Position numbers and translations under genes: made by a program. The notes beneath the pieces were generated by a model, which was not told where the DNA came from, searched no databases, and worked only from the letters and a program-made list of their open reading frames with translations. A stretch of 64,000 nt of DNA from positions 62,001 through 126,000 of the forward strand of contig JAVKFU010000007.1 of the NCBI GenBank assembly GCA_040223695.1, read 5' to 3'. The stretch is from Deltaproteobacteria bacterium. Its GTDB lineage: Bacteria; Desulfobacterota_D; UBA1144; Nemesobacterales; UBA2774. This document shows positions 27,685 to 37,477 of this stretch, one piece after another (the stretch's first letter is position 1; each line of letters starts with the position of its first letter).

Positions 27685-28011
27685 AAATCCCGCAATAAAA
27701 CCGATAGCGAGGAGCGCAGCCAGTTTCCTCCCACTTGTACATGGAATGAAATGAGTACCCTCTTCGGTCACTTCCATGACACCGATCGGCTTTGCGCGAA
27801 CTCCGGCCCCGACCCCTCCGCCATCCCTGTCCTTTCCTTCTTTTTTATCTTTCCCTGTTTCCCCGTATCCCGCGCCGAAACCGTAAACGACCTTTGCGAC
27901 GGGTATGATCGTTTTACCCTGAGCCTCGATCGGCTCGCCGTACACGGCCTTAACACTAGCTCCTGCCTGAAGTCTCTCAATGATAGATTCAAAAAATTCC
28001 TTTATGGTCAT
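27667..28011 (-). CDS. GerW/YtfJ-family protein with C-terminal membrane helix
   Basis: This 114-residue protein matches the GerW (YtfJ) spore-protein family: FESIIERLQAGASVKAVYGEPIEAQ, TIIPVAKVVYGFGAGYG, a Gly/Lys linker, then KPIGVMEVTEEGTHFIP. A C-terminal hydrophobic helix (LAALLAIGFIAGFLIG) ends in RR. YtfJ is needed for normal germination in Bacillus, but homologues occur in non-sporing bacteria with unknown role. No sporulation genes are near. It lies between the gene fragment and the intact hydrolase, antisense to both. Confidence 0.85.
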   Translation of the reverse strand: MTIKEFFESIIERLQAGASVKAVYGEPIEAQGKTIIPVAKVVYGFGAGYGETGKDKKEGKDRDGGGVGAGVRAKPIGVMEVTEEGTHFIPCTSGRKLAALLAIGFIAGFLIGRR

Positions 28012-28242
28012 TCACTGCCCCCTTACCATTTTTCATAAAGATTTATGCGCTAACCAAGCAAATATTTATAACTGTTAATATAATACTACACTGAATATTT
28101 TAGTAACAAATACGTATCATATAAATCAGGAAAGGAGAATCCCGGGAATTTGTTTCGACCTGTTGTTAAGGTACCCGCAAAACATTATATTTAATTCAGT
28201 CTCAGAGTAAAAAAACTGAATATATTATCTTTCGGAGTGACT

Positions 28243-29463
28243 ATGGCTGAAATCACACGCAGCAAGACCAGGGTTAAGGGATTCGAAAACGAAGAGATGG
28301 ATTTCCAGCTGATACGGCAGCTGGGCTCGGCGGCGTTCGGGGGCTCATCCGTGGGCGAGTGTCTTTCCGCAGCTTCGCGTATAAAGGACGGCGACCCCCA
28401 AAGCTGGGTGGAGGAGTTTACGAAGCTTGCGGAATGGCAGCAGAGTGACGCGCACAGACGCGCCCTAAAAGGACATACCGTAAGCGCCCGCGAGCAGTTT
28501 TTCAAGGCGTGCAACTCATTCCGCGCCGCCGAGTACTACACCAGCTGCCTCGACCCGAAACACAGGGAGCTGGGTCAAAAATCACGCTACTGCTTCGAAG
28601 AGGCTATGAAATACGTATGGCATACCTTTGAGCCAACAATGATACCGTACAAAAATATCGAGATCCCGGTTTACATTATGACGCCCCATCCGGAAGCTCA
28701 GAAGAGAAAAACTCTCCTCATAGTGAGCGGTTTCGACGGCACGCTCGAGGAGGAGTACCTGATGCGCGGGTTCGCCGCTCTTGAACGGGGCTATAACGTC
28801 GTCCATTACGCGGGTCCCGGTCAGATGGACCTCTTCCGGTTTTACTCTAATACGCACTTCGAGCCGGATTTTGAAAGCCCTACCGGTGCCGTAATCGACT
28901 CTATTATAGAGCGCCCGGAAGTGGACCCTAAGAGGATCGCTCTCATGGGCATAAGCCTGGGGGGGTATTTCTCCACACGGTCTGCCGCTCATGAAGAAAG
29001 AATAAAGGCTCTGATAGCGAATTCGCCTATACTGAACCTCCACGACTATCTGAGCGCATTCACCGATACTGACCCCGCCGAGATGCCCGACGAAATGAAC
29101 TTCACTATCGAAGAAATACCGGAAATCCCGGATGACGTATTCCCCCCAGAGGATAAGGCCAGGTCGGAGAACCTAATGGTGCGTTTCGGACAAAATTCGT
29201 TCAGGGACACATTTATTTACTTAACGGATTTTGTCGTGGGCGACGCGGTGTCAAATATCAGGTGCCCTTCACTCGCTCTAGTAGGCGAGGGTGAGGGCGG
29301 GGAGCCCGAAAAGCAGTTCAACGAATTCGCCGGGAAGGTTTCAGGCCCGGTTACGAAACACCGATTTACGGAATTTGAAGGGGCCGACACGCACTGTCAG
29401 GTGGGAAACCCCGCATACTCAGCCGCGGTTGCGCTCGATTGGCTGGACGACATATTCGACTGA
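28243..29463 (+). CDS. alpha/beta hydrolase with helical N-terminal cap (Ayg1/DHPON-hydrolase-like)
   Basis: This is 406 residues from the ATG at 28243, with GGAG five nt upstream; a GTG two codons earlier is possible. The nucleophile elbow is GISLGGYFS. The region KTLLIVSGFDGTLEEEYLMRGFAALERGYNVVHYAGPGQ is the oxyanion region. The N-terminal 130 residues are a helical cap containing EWQQSDAHRRALKGHTVSAREQFFKACN. The overall layout resembles the fungal Ayg1 and 2,6-dihydroxypseudooxynicotine hydrolase group that cleaves C-C bonds. The substrate is unknown. A broken 5' copy lies upstream at 27549. Confidence 0.82.
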   Translation: MAEITRSKTRVKGFENEEMDFQLIRQLGSAAFGGSSVGECLSAASRIKDGDPQSWVEEFTKLAEWQQSDAHRRALKGHTVSAREQFFKACNSFRAAEYYTSCLDPKHRELGQKSRYCFEEAMKYVWHTFEPTMIPYKNIEIPVYIMTPHPEAQKRKTLLIVSGFDGTLEEEYLMRGFAALERGYNVVHYAGPGQMDLFRFYSNTHFEPDFESPTGAVIDSIIERPEVDPKRIALMGISLGGYFSTRSAAHEERIKALIANSPILNLHDYLSAFTDTDPAEMPDEMNFTIEEIPEIPDDVFPPEDKARSENLMVRFGQNSFRDTFIYLTDFVVGDAVSNIRCPSLALVGEGEGGEPEKQFNEFAGKVSGPVTKHRFTEFEGADTHCQVGNPAYSAAVALDWLDDIFD

Positions 29464-29535
29464 TTATTGGGTCTCTATAAAATTAAATTTTACAGATACG
29501 CGGGTAAACTAAATAGGAAACCAGCGGAGCTATTG

Positions 29536-30381
29536 ATGAGTCGGACGAAAAACAAAACAATCATGAGCCTAACTCTATTTATAATAGCGGCGGTACTACT
29601 GTGCTCTCTCTCTATTAACGCCGGAAATGCCCGCGCCGGATCGGGTACGGACGAACCGGAGATAATAAAGCTGGGAAACTGGACAGAGGCTGACCTCGAC
29701 AAAGTAATGAAAGATTCATCGGAATCGGGCAGCACGGGAAAGCAGATTGATTTTATATCGGAGAAATTTCTCGATACGCCTTACAAAGACTCTACCCTTA
29801 CGGGGGATTTGAACACGCAAGAGGTATTCACAATCGATCTCGAAGGTATGGACTGCTTTACATACATCGATTACGTTGAAGCGATGAGGCTCTCCGAGTC
29901 ATTTCCCCAATTCGAGGAAGAGCTCAAAAAGGTCAGGTACAAGAAAGGCAACATAAATTTTCAAGACAGAAACCATTTTTTTTCTGACTGGACGGTTTAC
30001 AACAAAAATTATGTGAGGGACTTAACTAGAGAGATAGGCGGAGAAAAAACGAGAGAGCTCTTAAAAAATCTAAACCGGAAAAAAGACGGCACAGTTTTTC
30101 TGCCCGGAATCCCTGTCACGGAAAGGACTATATACTACATCCCCTCCGCAGAAATCGATAAAACGGTAACCGACAAGCTGAATACCGGCGACTATGTCGG
30201 CATATATACCGATATCGAAGGCCTGGACGTATCCCATACCGGCATAATAATTAAGAAAGAAGGCGGGATTTTTCTGCGACACGCGTCTTCCAGGGAAAAC
30301 AATAAAAAAGTAGTGGATGAAGACCTGATCGAATATATTCAGAATAAACCGGGATTGGTTATATACAGACCCGTCAACTGA
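29536..30381 (+). CDS. DUF1460 exported protein (NlpC/P60-like amidase fold)
   Basis: This is about 281 residues from the ATG at 29536, which follows GCGGAGC; an upstream TTG frame is discounted. It has a signal peptide ending near NARAGS. Domain features are FLDTPYKDSTLTGDL, LEGMDCFTYIDYVEAMRLS with the Cys expected to be catalytic, then RNHFFSDW and DVSHTGIIIKKEGG with the His. DUF1460 proteins are papain-like amidases thought to act on cell-wall peptides. It is followed 10 nt later by a small membrane protein gene. Confidence 0.85.
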   Translation: MSRTKNKTIMSLTLFIIAAVLLCSLSINAGNARAGSGTDEPEIIKLGNWTEADLDKVMKDSSESGSTGKQIDFISEKFLDTPYKDSTLTGDLNTQEVFTIDLEGMDCFTYIDYVEAMRLSESFPQFEEELKKVRYKKGNINFQDRNHFFSDWTVYNKNYVRDLTREIGGEKTRELLKNLNRKKDGTVFLPGIPVTERTIYYIPSAEIDKTVTDKLNTGDYVGIYTDIEGLDVSHTGIIIKKEGGIFLRHASSRENNKKVVDEDLIEYIQNKPGLVIYRPVN

Positions 30382-30391
30382 AGAGAAATTG

Positions 30392-30724
30392 ATGATACTT
30401 GAACGTATTAAACCCGAACTGGACACACCCGAAAAAATAAGAAACGCATATTCTATATTTTCCTCCTGGCTGTTTTCAAATTTCATATTCTTCTTCGTAA
30501 TCTTTTACGCCTTATACCTATCCTACCGCCTGGGGAGCTACGCAGGATCGTACTCTTTATTAATTATCGTTATAGCCGCGATGGCGTTTCTCTATTTCAT
30601 GAGAAAAATATTCCACAGCCTCTTGAAGGGCCAGTCCGTAAGACTAAACCACATCGTTTTCTATGTGCTGATTTTGATGAACACTATACTTTTAGTATGG
30701 ATACTGCGTATGGCGACCTCATAA
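30392..30724 (+). CDS. small membrane protein, about 110 aa
   Basis: Three hydrophobic helices (near residues 24-44, 52-70 and 87-106) and a short helical N-terminus (ERIKPELDTPEKIRNAYSI) are visible. No family is recognised. It starts 10 nt after the DUF1460 gene and is probably co-transcribed with it. ATG is chosen over the TTG just before it. Confidence 0.65.
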   Translation: MILERIKPELDTPEKIRNAYSIFSSWLFSNFIFFFVIFYALYLSYRLGSYAGSYSLLIIVIAAMAFLYFMRKIFHSLLKGQSVRLNHIVFYVLILMNTILLVWILRMATS

Positions 30725-30791
30725 TAAATGAGCAGAAAATCTTAGCTGCCATGAAACTGGTTTTCCAGCAAACGCTGCAGGATTATAAAAC

Positions 30792-31472
30792 GTGACGGAG
30801 TATATATTGAAACCGGAAGACCTGGTATTGGAAGCAACCGATTTTTATTACAAAGGGGCCTATGAGGAGGCAATCGAGGCCCTAGATAAGGCTATCGAGC
30901 TTAAGCCGGACTTCGCCCAGGCCTGGTACAATAAAGGAATAACTTTTTCCGTTATGGGCCGTACCGAAGATGAAATCGCCTCGTATGAAAACGCAGTTAA
31001 AATAAATCCCGGCTATGCCGAGGCGTGGAATAATATGGCCTCGGCTCTGGGAAGGGTCGGGAGGTTCGAGGAGGCGCTTCGAGCATCTGAGAGATCTATC
31101 GAATTGAAACCGGACTTTCCGGTAGCCTGGTGTAACAAGGGGGCTGCCCTTAGCGGTCTGGAGCGTGAGCTTGAAGCAATTGCGGCTTACGACAGGGCGA
31201 TTGAAATCCAGGATAACTACGTCGAAGCCTGGTACAACAAGGCGGTATCGCTTCATAATCTGGATAAACTAAAGGGCGCGCTCAAGGCTTATAACAAGAC
31301 TCTAGAGCTTAACCCCGAATACGCCGAGGCTCTTTATAACAGAGCGGGGCTCCTGGTTAAAACTGGCGATACCGAGAACGCTATTTCCGACTTGAAAAGG
31401 GCAATCGAGCTTAAACCTTCTTTTATGGACCAAGCCCTTACGGATGACGAACTCAAGATACTCCTGTCATGA
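30792..31472 (+). CDS. tetratricopeptide repeat protein
   Basis: This 226-residue soluble protein is made almost wholly of six 34-residue TPRs, from about residue 10 to 215. Each carries the W/G/Y/A/P pattern (for example YKGAYEEAIEALDKAIELKPDFAQAWYNKG). There is no signal peptide. TPR arrays bind proteins; the partner is unknown. The start is GTG at 30792, with AGGATT about 10 nt upstream. Confidence 0.9.
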   Translation: MTEYILKPEDLVLEATDFYYKGAYEEAIEALDKAIELKPDFAQAWYNKGITFSVMGRTEDEIASYENAVKINPGYAEAWNNMASALGRVGRFEEALRASERSIELKPDFPVAWCNKGAALSGLERELEAIAAYDRAIEIQDNYVEAWYNKAVSLHNLDKLKGALKAYNKTLELNPEYAEALYNRAGLLVKTGDTENAISDLKRAIELKPSFMDQALTDDELKILLS

Positions 31473-31542
31473 ACAGTGCTGTAAATTCCCCGAATAAATG
31501 ATAGTCTATTATCCGTTAGACGACTTACATAGGAGGCAAGAT

Positions 31543-31977
31543 ATGGCTCTAAATGCAAAAGAGTTAACCGATCTGTCAAAAGAAGGAATGAAGGCCCGCG
31601 CAAGCCTGGACAGAATCCTTGACTTTGTCGACCTGATGAATAAAAAAGCAGAAGAGCTTGAAGGAGATATTGAACCCGCAGGCGAAAAAATAAAAAATAT
31701 GGCTGACGAGATGGCGAAACATATCGAGGGAATCAAAGACCAGGTCGATACTCAGCTAAACAATATAGAGGTCAATCCCGAGGAAACCAAAGAAGCCGCC
31801 GAAAAGCTCTTTTTATATCACGGTACGGTCCATCAGGTGATTTCGTGGGCGGACACCCAGAAGAGCGGACATAAAGAAGGCTCCTACTGGTGGCGTTACT
31901 GGGTCAGTGTGCTTGATAATGTTATGCAGATGGAAGTAGCGAAGGGCTCAGATATGCTGGAGAAAGTAGAAAGCTAG
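31543..31977 (+). CDS. hypothetical coiled-coil protein, 144 aa
   Basis: The ATG at 31543 follows TAGGAGG; the frame runs upstream to 31498 but without a ribosome site. Residues about 15-90 are helical and coiled-coil-like (RILDFVDLMNKKAEELEGDI, MADEMAKHIEGIKDQVDTQ). The C-terminal part is aromatic-rich (GSYWWRYWVSVLDNVMQMEV). It is cytoplasmic, family unknown, and follows the TPR gene on the same strand. Confidence 0.7.
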   Translation: MALNAKELTDLSKEGMKARASLDRILDFVDLMNKKAEELEGDIEPAGEKIKNMADEMAKHIEGIKDQVDTQLNNIEVNPEETKEAAEKLFLYHGTVHQVISWADTQKSGHKEGSYWWRYWVSVLDNVMQMEVAKGSDMLEKVES

Positions 31978-31991
31978 AATTTTCATGATAA

Positions 31992-32927
31992 TTAACCGGC
32001 AAAATCCTTAAAACCGGGAATTATCTCGTCCGCCAATACTTTCATCATATAAAATATTTCTTCGACGTCGTCGGCCGCCGGGTCAAATACCAGGTGAGTC
32101 ACGCCTGTTTCTTCATACCGGTTGATATATTCTCTAATCTCGCCCGGCGTACCGCGTAACGTGAAAACAGCATCGTCGTTTTCATTCTTAGCCGAGCCGG
32201 TTTTAGTGTCTTTCTCGCTTAAAATTTTCAACCTGTTTCTAACGGAAAAGGTAAAGTTTTCCAAATCCCTGCCGTTTTCTTTTGCAATCGATTTGAGACC
32301 GGCGATTCCGCTCTCAACATCCTCCGGAGTTACCCATGTAGGCTGCCAGCCGTCCCCCAGTGCGGCCGCCCTTGCAACCGCGTACTTGCTCGCTCCCGCA
32401 ATCCATATCGGGGGACGGGGTTGTTGCACCGGCTTCGGAAAGAATTTGATGTCTGAAAACGAGCAGAACTCTCCGTCGAACTCAGGGGCATCCTCCCGCC
32501 ATAGGGTCGTAACGGCTTTTATGTATTCATTCGTCATCCTGCCGCGTGATTGAACGGGCACTCCGAGAGCCTCGAACTCCTCCTTCATCCAGCCGGGACC
32601 GACACCGAAGATCACCCTTCCCTTACTCAATACGTCCAGTGTGGCGATCATCTTCGCAACCACTACGGGGTTACGGTAGGGAAGAATGATAACGCTCGTT
32701 CCTACTGCGATCCTGGAAGTGACAGCGGCTATATTGGAAAGGAGAACGAAGGGGTCATAGAAATATTCGCTGAACGTTCCAAGCCGCTTCTCGGGAACTA
32801 TTACGTGGTCGCTTGCCCAAATCGAATCGAAGCCGAGCTCTTCGGCTCTTTTAGCGATCTTTATGTTTGTTTGCGCGTCCGCGTTTAGGCGTATGGGAAG
32901 GCATAATCCGAATTTCATATCAAACAT
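31992..32927 (-). CDS. LLM-class F420-dependent oxidoreductase (TIGR03619-like)
   Basis: This 311-residue luciferase-like TIM barrel reads KFGLCLPIRLN, AEELGFDSIWASDHVIVP, RIAVGTSVIILPYRNPVVVAKMIATLDVLSKGRVIFGVGPGW and PPIWIAGASKYAVARAAALGDGW. This order and spacing fits the F420-dependent LLM subgroup with TIGR03619 character. The substrate is unknown. It is convergent with the coiled-coil gene, 14 nt apart. Confidence 0.88.
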   Translation of the reverse strand: MFDMKFGLCLPIRLNADAQTNIKIAKRAEELGFDSIWASDHVIVPEKRLGTFSEYFYDPFVLLSNIAAVTSRIAVGTSVIILPYRNPVVVAKMIATLDVLSKGRVIFGVGPGWMKEEFEALGVPVQSRGRMTNEYIKAVTTLWREDAPEFDGEFCSFSDIKFFPKPVQQPRPPIWIAGASKYAVARAAALGDGWQPTWVTPEDVESGIAGLKSIAKENGRDLENFTFSVRNRLKILSEKDTKTGSAKNENDDAVFTLRGTPGEIREYINRYEETGVTHLVFDPAADDVEEIFYMMKVLADEIIPGFKDFAG

Positions 32928-32971
32928 TTAGGTTAATGTTATTTCATGAATGGGCAAATGCGCCCGATCGA

Positions 32972-33000
32972 TTGACATCGAATTCCATCTACATTAGCAT
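32972..33000 (+). promoter_or_regulatory. possible sigma-70 promoter for the 33036 gene
   Basis: TTGACA (32972-32977), a 17-nt spacer and TAGCAT (32995-33000) lie in the divergent gap, 35 nt before the ATG at 33036. The -35 box is perfect and the -10 box has four of six matches. Confidence 0.4.
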
Positions 33001-33035
33001 AATTGCGTTTTACCGTCTGCCTGCACCTAAGTATC

Positions 33036-33920
33036 ATGAGACAAGAATCCGTTTATACAGACTCCGTCTACATTGAAAACACAAAAAACCGTTCACTCCG
33101 GAGATGGATAATATCTATTATATTGCTTATATTTCTTGTATGTTATATAGCCTTTTTCTGGGCGCGGCTGGGAGAACTCCTCCCGCCGCCCTACGATGGC
33201 TGGACTTATCTGTATGAGCCTTTCATAGCACCCTGGTGGATAAATAACTTTTTTCTCGATCAGCCGTTATACATAAGACTGGACCTGCTTTGGTATATAA
33301 CCTGTTTTATCTCCTCAATGATCATACCCGCAGTGTTTTTTATTCTTATAGGCCACAGGCTGACCGATTTCGGGATAGGTATGCTGAATAAGCTGGGTAT
33401 CAGATTAACGAGTATTGCTATAGCGTTTTCAATACCTTTCGGACTATGGATACAGATCGCCTCCCCGTACCCTCATAAATTAACCTGGATGTATATTCTG
33501 TCGCTTTTTAATAAAATCCCGGAGCATTTCCTGATTTGCGGCATACTTACCGCTCTCATGCTTCCGCTAAGGCGTCTGCCCGATCCTGTTTACCTCGCGC
33601 CTGTCGAAGGCTCGACCGGTCAGAAAATACTCAGATGGCTGGGATTAGCACAACCCATGACAAGGGACTCCGACAACAGGACCCTGGCCTGGTTCGGGCT
33701 TAACTGGACATCCCTGTTCGCAATAGTCGCTTCAGGGCTGGCTTTTTTTATGATACACATCGGGAGAGCGAATCCCGTGGAAGTAGGACTATCGCTGCCC
33801 GGCGGAATAATAATATCCTACATCACTTTTCGTACCCATTCGATCTGGCACGCAATCCCCGCCCATTGGACACTCAACCTGATTCCTATGGGAATTCTTT
33901 ATTTATGGGACAAGTATTGA
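33036..33920 (+). CDS. CPBP-like intramembrane protein
   Basis: This is about 294 residues from the ATG at 33036, with six or more membrane helices. Two of the three CPBP (Abi/Rce1-like) protease motifs are visible: FFMIH (FxxxH) and HWTLN (HxxxN). The first motif, normally EExxxR, reads PEHFLICG, so one Glu and the Arg are missing and activity is doubtful. CPBP proteins process prenylated or bacteriocin-related peptides. It is divergent from the LLM gene. Confidence 0.65.
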   Translation: MRQESVYTDSVYIENTKNRSLRRWIISIILLIFLVCYIAFFWARLGELLPPPYDGWTYLYEPFIAPWWINNFFLDQPLYIRLDLLWYITCFISSMIIPAVFFILIGHRLTDFGIGMLNKLGIRLTSIAIAFSIPFGLWIQIASPYPHKLTWMYILSLFNKIPEHFLICGILTALMLPLRRLPDPVYLAPVEGSTGQKILRWLGLAQPMTRDSDNRTLAWFGLNWTSLFAIVASGLAFFMIHIGRANPVEVGLSLPGGIIISYITFRTHSIWHAIPAHWTLNLIPMGILYLWDKY

Positions 33921-33929
33921 GTACCTTTA

Positions 33930-34901
33930 TCATGTGGATAAAATGTAACCCTCAGCTAATTCGAGCACCTCTTCCGCGCATCCCCATGATAGTGTAAACC
34001 CGGCGCCGCCGTGACCGTAGTTGTGTATAAAGGCGCGTCCGTCGGAGGACTGCTCAAGTTCGAGCCTTACCTCTGTCCTTCCCGGCCTGAGCCCTACCCT
34101 GTGCTCAAGAACCCGTGTTTCTTTGAGGGCGGGCTCAAGCATACTGCATTTCCTTAGAATACTATCCGCCGTCTCCGGATCAACCTCAAGACTCCAGTCA
34201 CCCTCCTCGGCGGTTCCGCCCAGAATGCAGTCAGAACTCCGCGGAACTATGTAAGACACTGCCAGCGGACCCATCTCGTCGTTTATACACCTTGTAAGAC
34301 CCGGATTCGTAACCCTTACTATCTGACCTCTGATAGGAAAAACCTCTTCATCGCCAAGTAGCCTCCCTGCTCCGAGTCCGGAACAATTGACTATTAGGCC
34401 CCGGTTTCCGTTCAGGCTTGAAATAGAATCAAGCTCTTTATCCAGCTTTCTAATCGTTCCCCCGAGCGAAGTAAAAGTGTTGACAAGATACTGCATGTAA
34501 ACAGGTGTCTCGATGCGCGGGACTTCCGCCAGAAAACCGTCAATGTACCCTTCGGGCAGCAAATCCGAATGCGCTCTGCGAAAAGAATTGACAGCGCTTT
34601 TCCAGAAAGGCTCGGGCATTTTTCTGTCGTATATCTTAAGAAGCTCGAACATCGATACCCCGCTCTCGGGCAGCAGGCTCAACTCGACGAACTTCCGGTA
34701 GGAAGCGGCCGCCCACTTAAGCACTTTATCCTGGGGAGATACCTTGTAGGGATACCAGTAAGCCGCGGCGACGTTGGACGTAGTATCCGGAGGCAGAGAA
34801 GAAGCCTCTATCCTTACATCGAAGCCCTCCTCAAGCAGTCTAATGCCGCACGTTAGACCCGATACCCCGCAGCCCAGGATGACGACTTCTTCACTTTTCA
34901 T
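33930..34901 (-). CDS. D-amino-acid oxidase family flavoprotein
   Basis: This 323-residue protein starts with a Rossmann FAD loop (VVILGCGVSGLTCGIRLLEEG). It shows DAAO-type blocks AAAYWYPYKVSP, VNCSGLGAGRLLGDEEVFPIRGQ, VGLRPGRTEVRLE and HNYGHGGAGFTLSWG. It should oxidise D-amino acids to imino acids with production of H2O2. It starts 14 nt after the HugZ-like gene and is probably co-transcribed with it. Confidence 0.9.
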   Translation of the reverse strand: MKSEEVVILGCGVSGLTCGIRLLEEGFDVRIEASSLPPDTTSNVAAAYWYPYKVSPQDKVLKWAAASYRKFVELSLLPESGVSMFELLKIYDRKMPEPFWKSAVNSFRRAHSDLLPEGYIDGFLAEVPRIETPVYMQYLVNTFTSLGGTIRKLDKELDSISSLNGNRGLIVNCSGLGAGRLLGDEEVFPIRGQIVRVTNPGLTRCINDEMGPLAVSYIVPRSSDCILGGTAEEGDWSLEVDPETADSILRKCSMLEPALKETRVLEHRVGLRPGRTEVRLELEQSSDGRAFIHNYGHGGAGFTLSWGCAEEVLELAEGYILST

Positions 34902-34915
34902 AGGGAGTCTCCGAT

Positions 34916-35701
34916 TTAAAGCCGCGCTTCCTTCACCATTTGAACAAGCACTTCTCTTGTGTCTTCGGGGTTAATCACTTCTCTCGGAAATCCGATGCGC
35001 CTGCTGAATACCTCATCGCCTGATTTAAGACGCACCTGAAAGCCGAGTCTGTCAACCGATGTCATTGCGGCTTTCCCGGCAGTGATACCCGCGAATTTCT
35101 CCGCCAGAAGTATCATAGAATCCTCGTGGTCCTCGTTCATATGCCTGATTATTCCCGAAGCCGCGTCCGCCAGTGGATCGACTTCAGCTTTGAAGTAATC
35201 CTCCGATGTTACCCAACCCATAGCTCCGAATCCTCCGACGAAATAAATGTCCTCTATGTCCATACGGTAAAAAAAGAAATCATCGAAGTCCACCCAGTAA
35301 CTCGCGTTCCTGTAGCGCGAGAGATAAAGCTCTCTCACCGCTCCGATTTCATTTTCCGGGACTTTCGACGTCTCGCCGATAAGCGTCACGCGGGAGGCGT
35401 CGAGCGGGTCGCCCAGAGAGTCGGTCTGAGAAACGAAAAGGCTCACCCGTCTGTCCCTCTCGATGTTGTGGGTATGCATGGCCATAGTGCTTATGAGAAA
35501 TATCGGCCTCCCTTTTTCGTCAAGCCCGTATGGCATGAGGGAGCCGAAAGGCCAGCCGGGATGTTTTTCCGAGAGGGTCGAAAGCGTCCCCATTCTATTT
35601 CTGTAAACGAGTGTGCGAACCCGCTCAGCATATGAGGGCTCGGGAACAGAGGGTTCGTCGCGTGAAGAGGTTGTATAGCCGTGGTTTTTTGATGATGTCA
35701 T
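34916..35701 (-). CDS. HugZ-like FMN-binding split-barrel protein with DUF2470 domain
   Basis: This is 261 residues from the ATG at 35699-35701; the open frame reaches 35917, but that part would run opposite into obgE. The N-terminal half is a pyridoxamine-phosphate-oxidase-like split barrel (RVRTLVYRNRMGTLSTLSEKHPGWPFGSLMPY, RRVSLFVSQTD). The C-terminal half is a DUF2470 domain (GIIRHMNEDHEDSMILLAEKFAG). Relatives include heme oxygenase HugZ and chloroplast glutamyl-tRNA reductase-binding proteins. It may bind heme; the substrate is not known. Confidence 0.85.
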   Translation of the reverse strand: MTSSKNHGYTTSSRDEPSVPEPSYAERVRTLVYRNRMGTLSTLSEKHPGWPFGSLMPYGLDEKGRPIFLISTMAMHTHNIERDRRVSLFVSQTDSLGDPLDASRVTLIGETSKVPENEIGAVRELYLSRYRNASYWVDFDDFFFYRMDIEDIYFVGGFGAMGWVTSEDYFKAEVDPLADAASGIIRHMNEDHEDSMILLAEKFAGITAGKAAMTSVDRLGFQVRLKSGDEVFSRRIGFPREVINPEDTREVLVQMVKEARL

Positions 35702-35786
35702 TTCTAAATTATACCCCACCGCACGATACCTATTAAATGTTATAATTACGGCTTTTTCCAATGAGCAGGGTAAAGGATTATAATAG

Positions 35787-36812
<1,026 letters not shown>

Positions 36813-37009
36813 TTAATAGTTTTAGTGGGGTAGACCAACCCTAAAATGCGATGTTTAAGTCTATTTCTCAGGCGGGCAATCACCCGGCAGGCCTGTCCCG
36901 AATACCGCAATCATGCCGTTACCTTCATACCGAGGTTACGATCACGTTCAGTAGACAATAGCATTATACGATTGTGGAATATAAGCCCTTTATTGTTTAA
37001 ACTTAGTCT

Positions 37010-37441
37010 ATGATGAAAAATATAGCGTTAAGTGGAGTTTTAACCCTTCTTATCGGCCTGAGCGTCGCCAGTTATGCAGAAGAGACGTCCGAGTCCGATA
37101 AATTTAGTTATGACAGCAATCAGGTTTTGCACCCGGAATGGTACATCGACGTAACCAAATGGTCTTTCTTTACGGCTGCCAGGGTGGCAATGCTGAGCTC
37201 GGTTACAATAGAGAATACGGCCGACGTCGCCTATAAAGACATCAAAATCAAACTCTATTATGCCTCATACTCACACCCCGCTGCCGGAATTATAGCCACG
37301 ACCACCGGCATCCTGCCCGTAACTGTTCCCCCTAACAGCAAGGACACCTATCTCAAAGGCGGAATTACCATGGGCGCAGGCAATCAGAACTACAAGGTAA
37401 CCGATATAGAAGTACTGTCGGCAACCCCTGTAAAAAACTGA
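37010..37441 (+). CDS. exported protein, 143 aa, beta-rich
   Basis: A signal peptide (residues 1-23, ending near ASYAEE) is followed by a 115-residue domain of beta-strand character: VAMLSSVTIENTADVAYKDIKIKLYYASY and LPVTVPPNSKDTYLKGGIT. The pattern resembles FxLYD-like or immunoglobulin-like exported domains. No Shine-Dalgarno is obvious. It begins a run of small genes on the plus strand (37010-39627), followed 36 nt later by the first 7-residue-repeat gene. Confidence 0.7.
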   Translation: MMKNIALSGVLTLLIGLSVASYAEETSESDKFSYDSNQVLHPEWYIDVTKWSFFTAARVAMLSSVTIENTADVAYKDIKIKLYYASYSHPAAGIIATTTGILPVTVPPNSKDTYLKGGITMGAGNQNYKVTDIEVLSATPVKN

Positions 37442-37477
37442 AGATGTTATGATTCCTTTTTAAAAAGAGGCGCGCAA

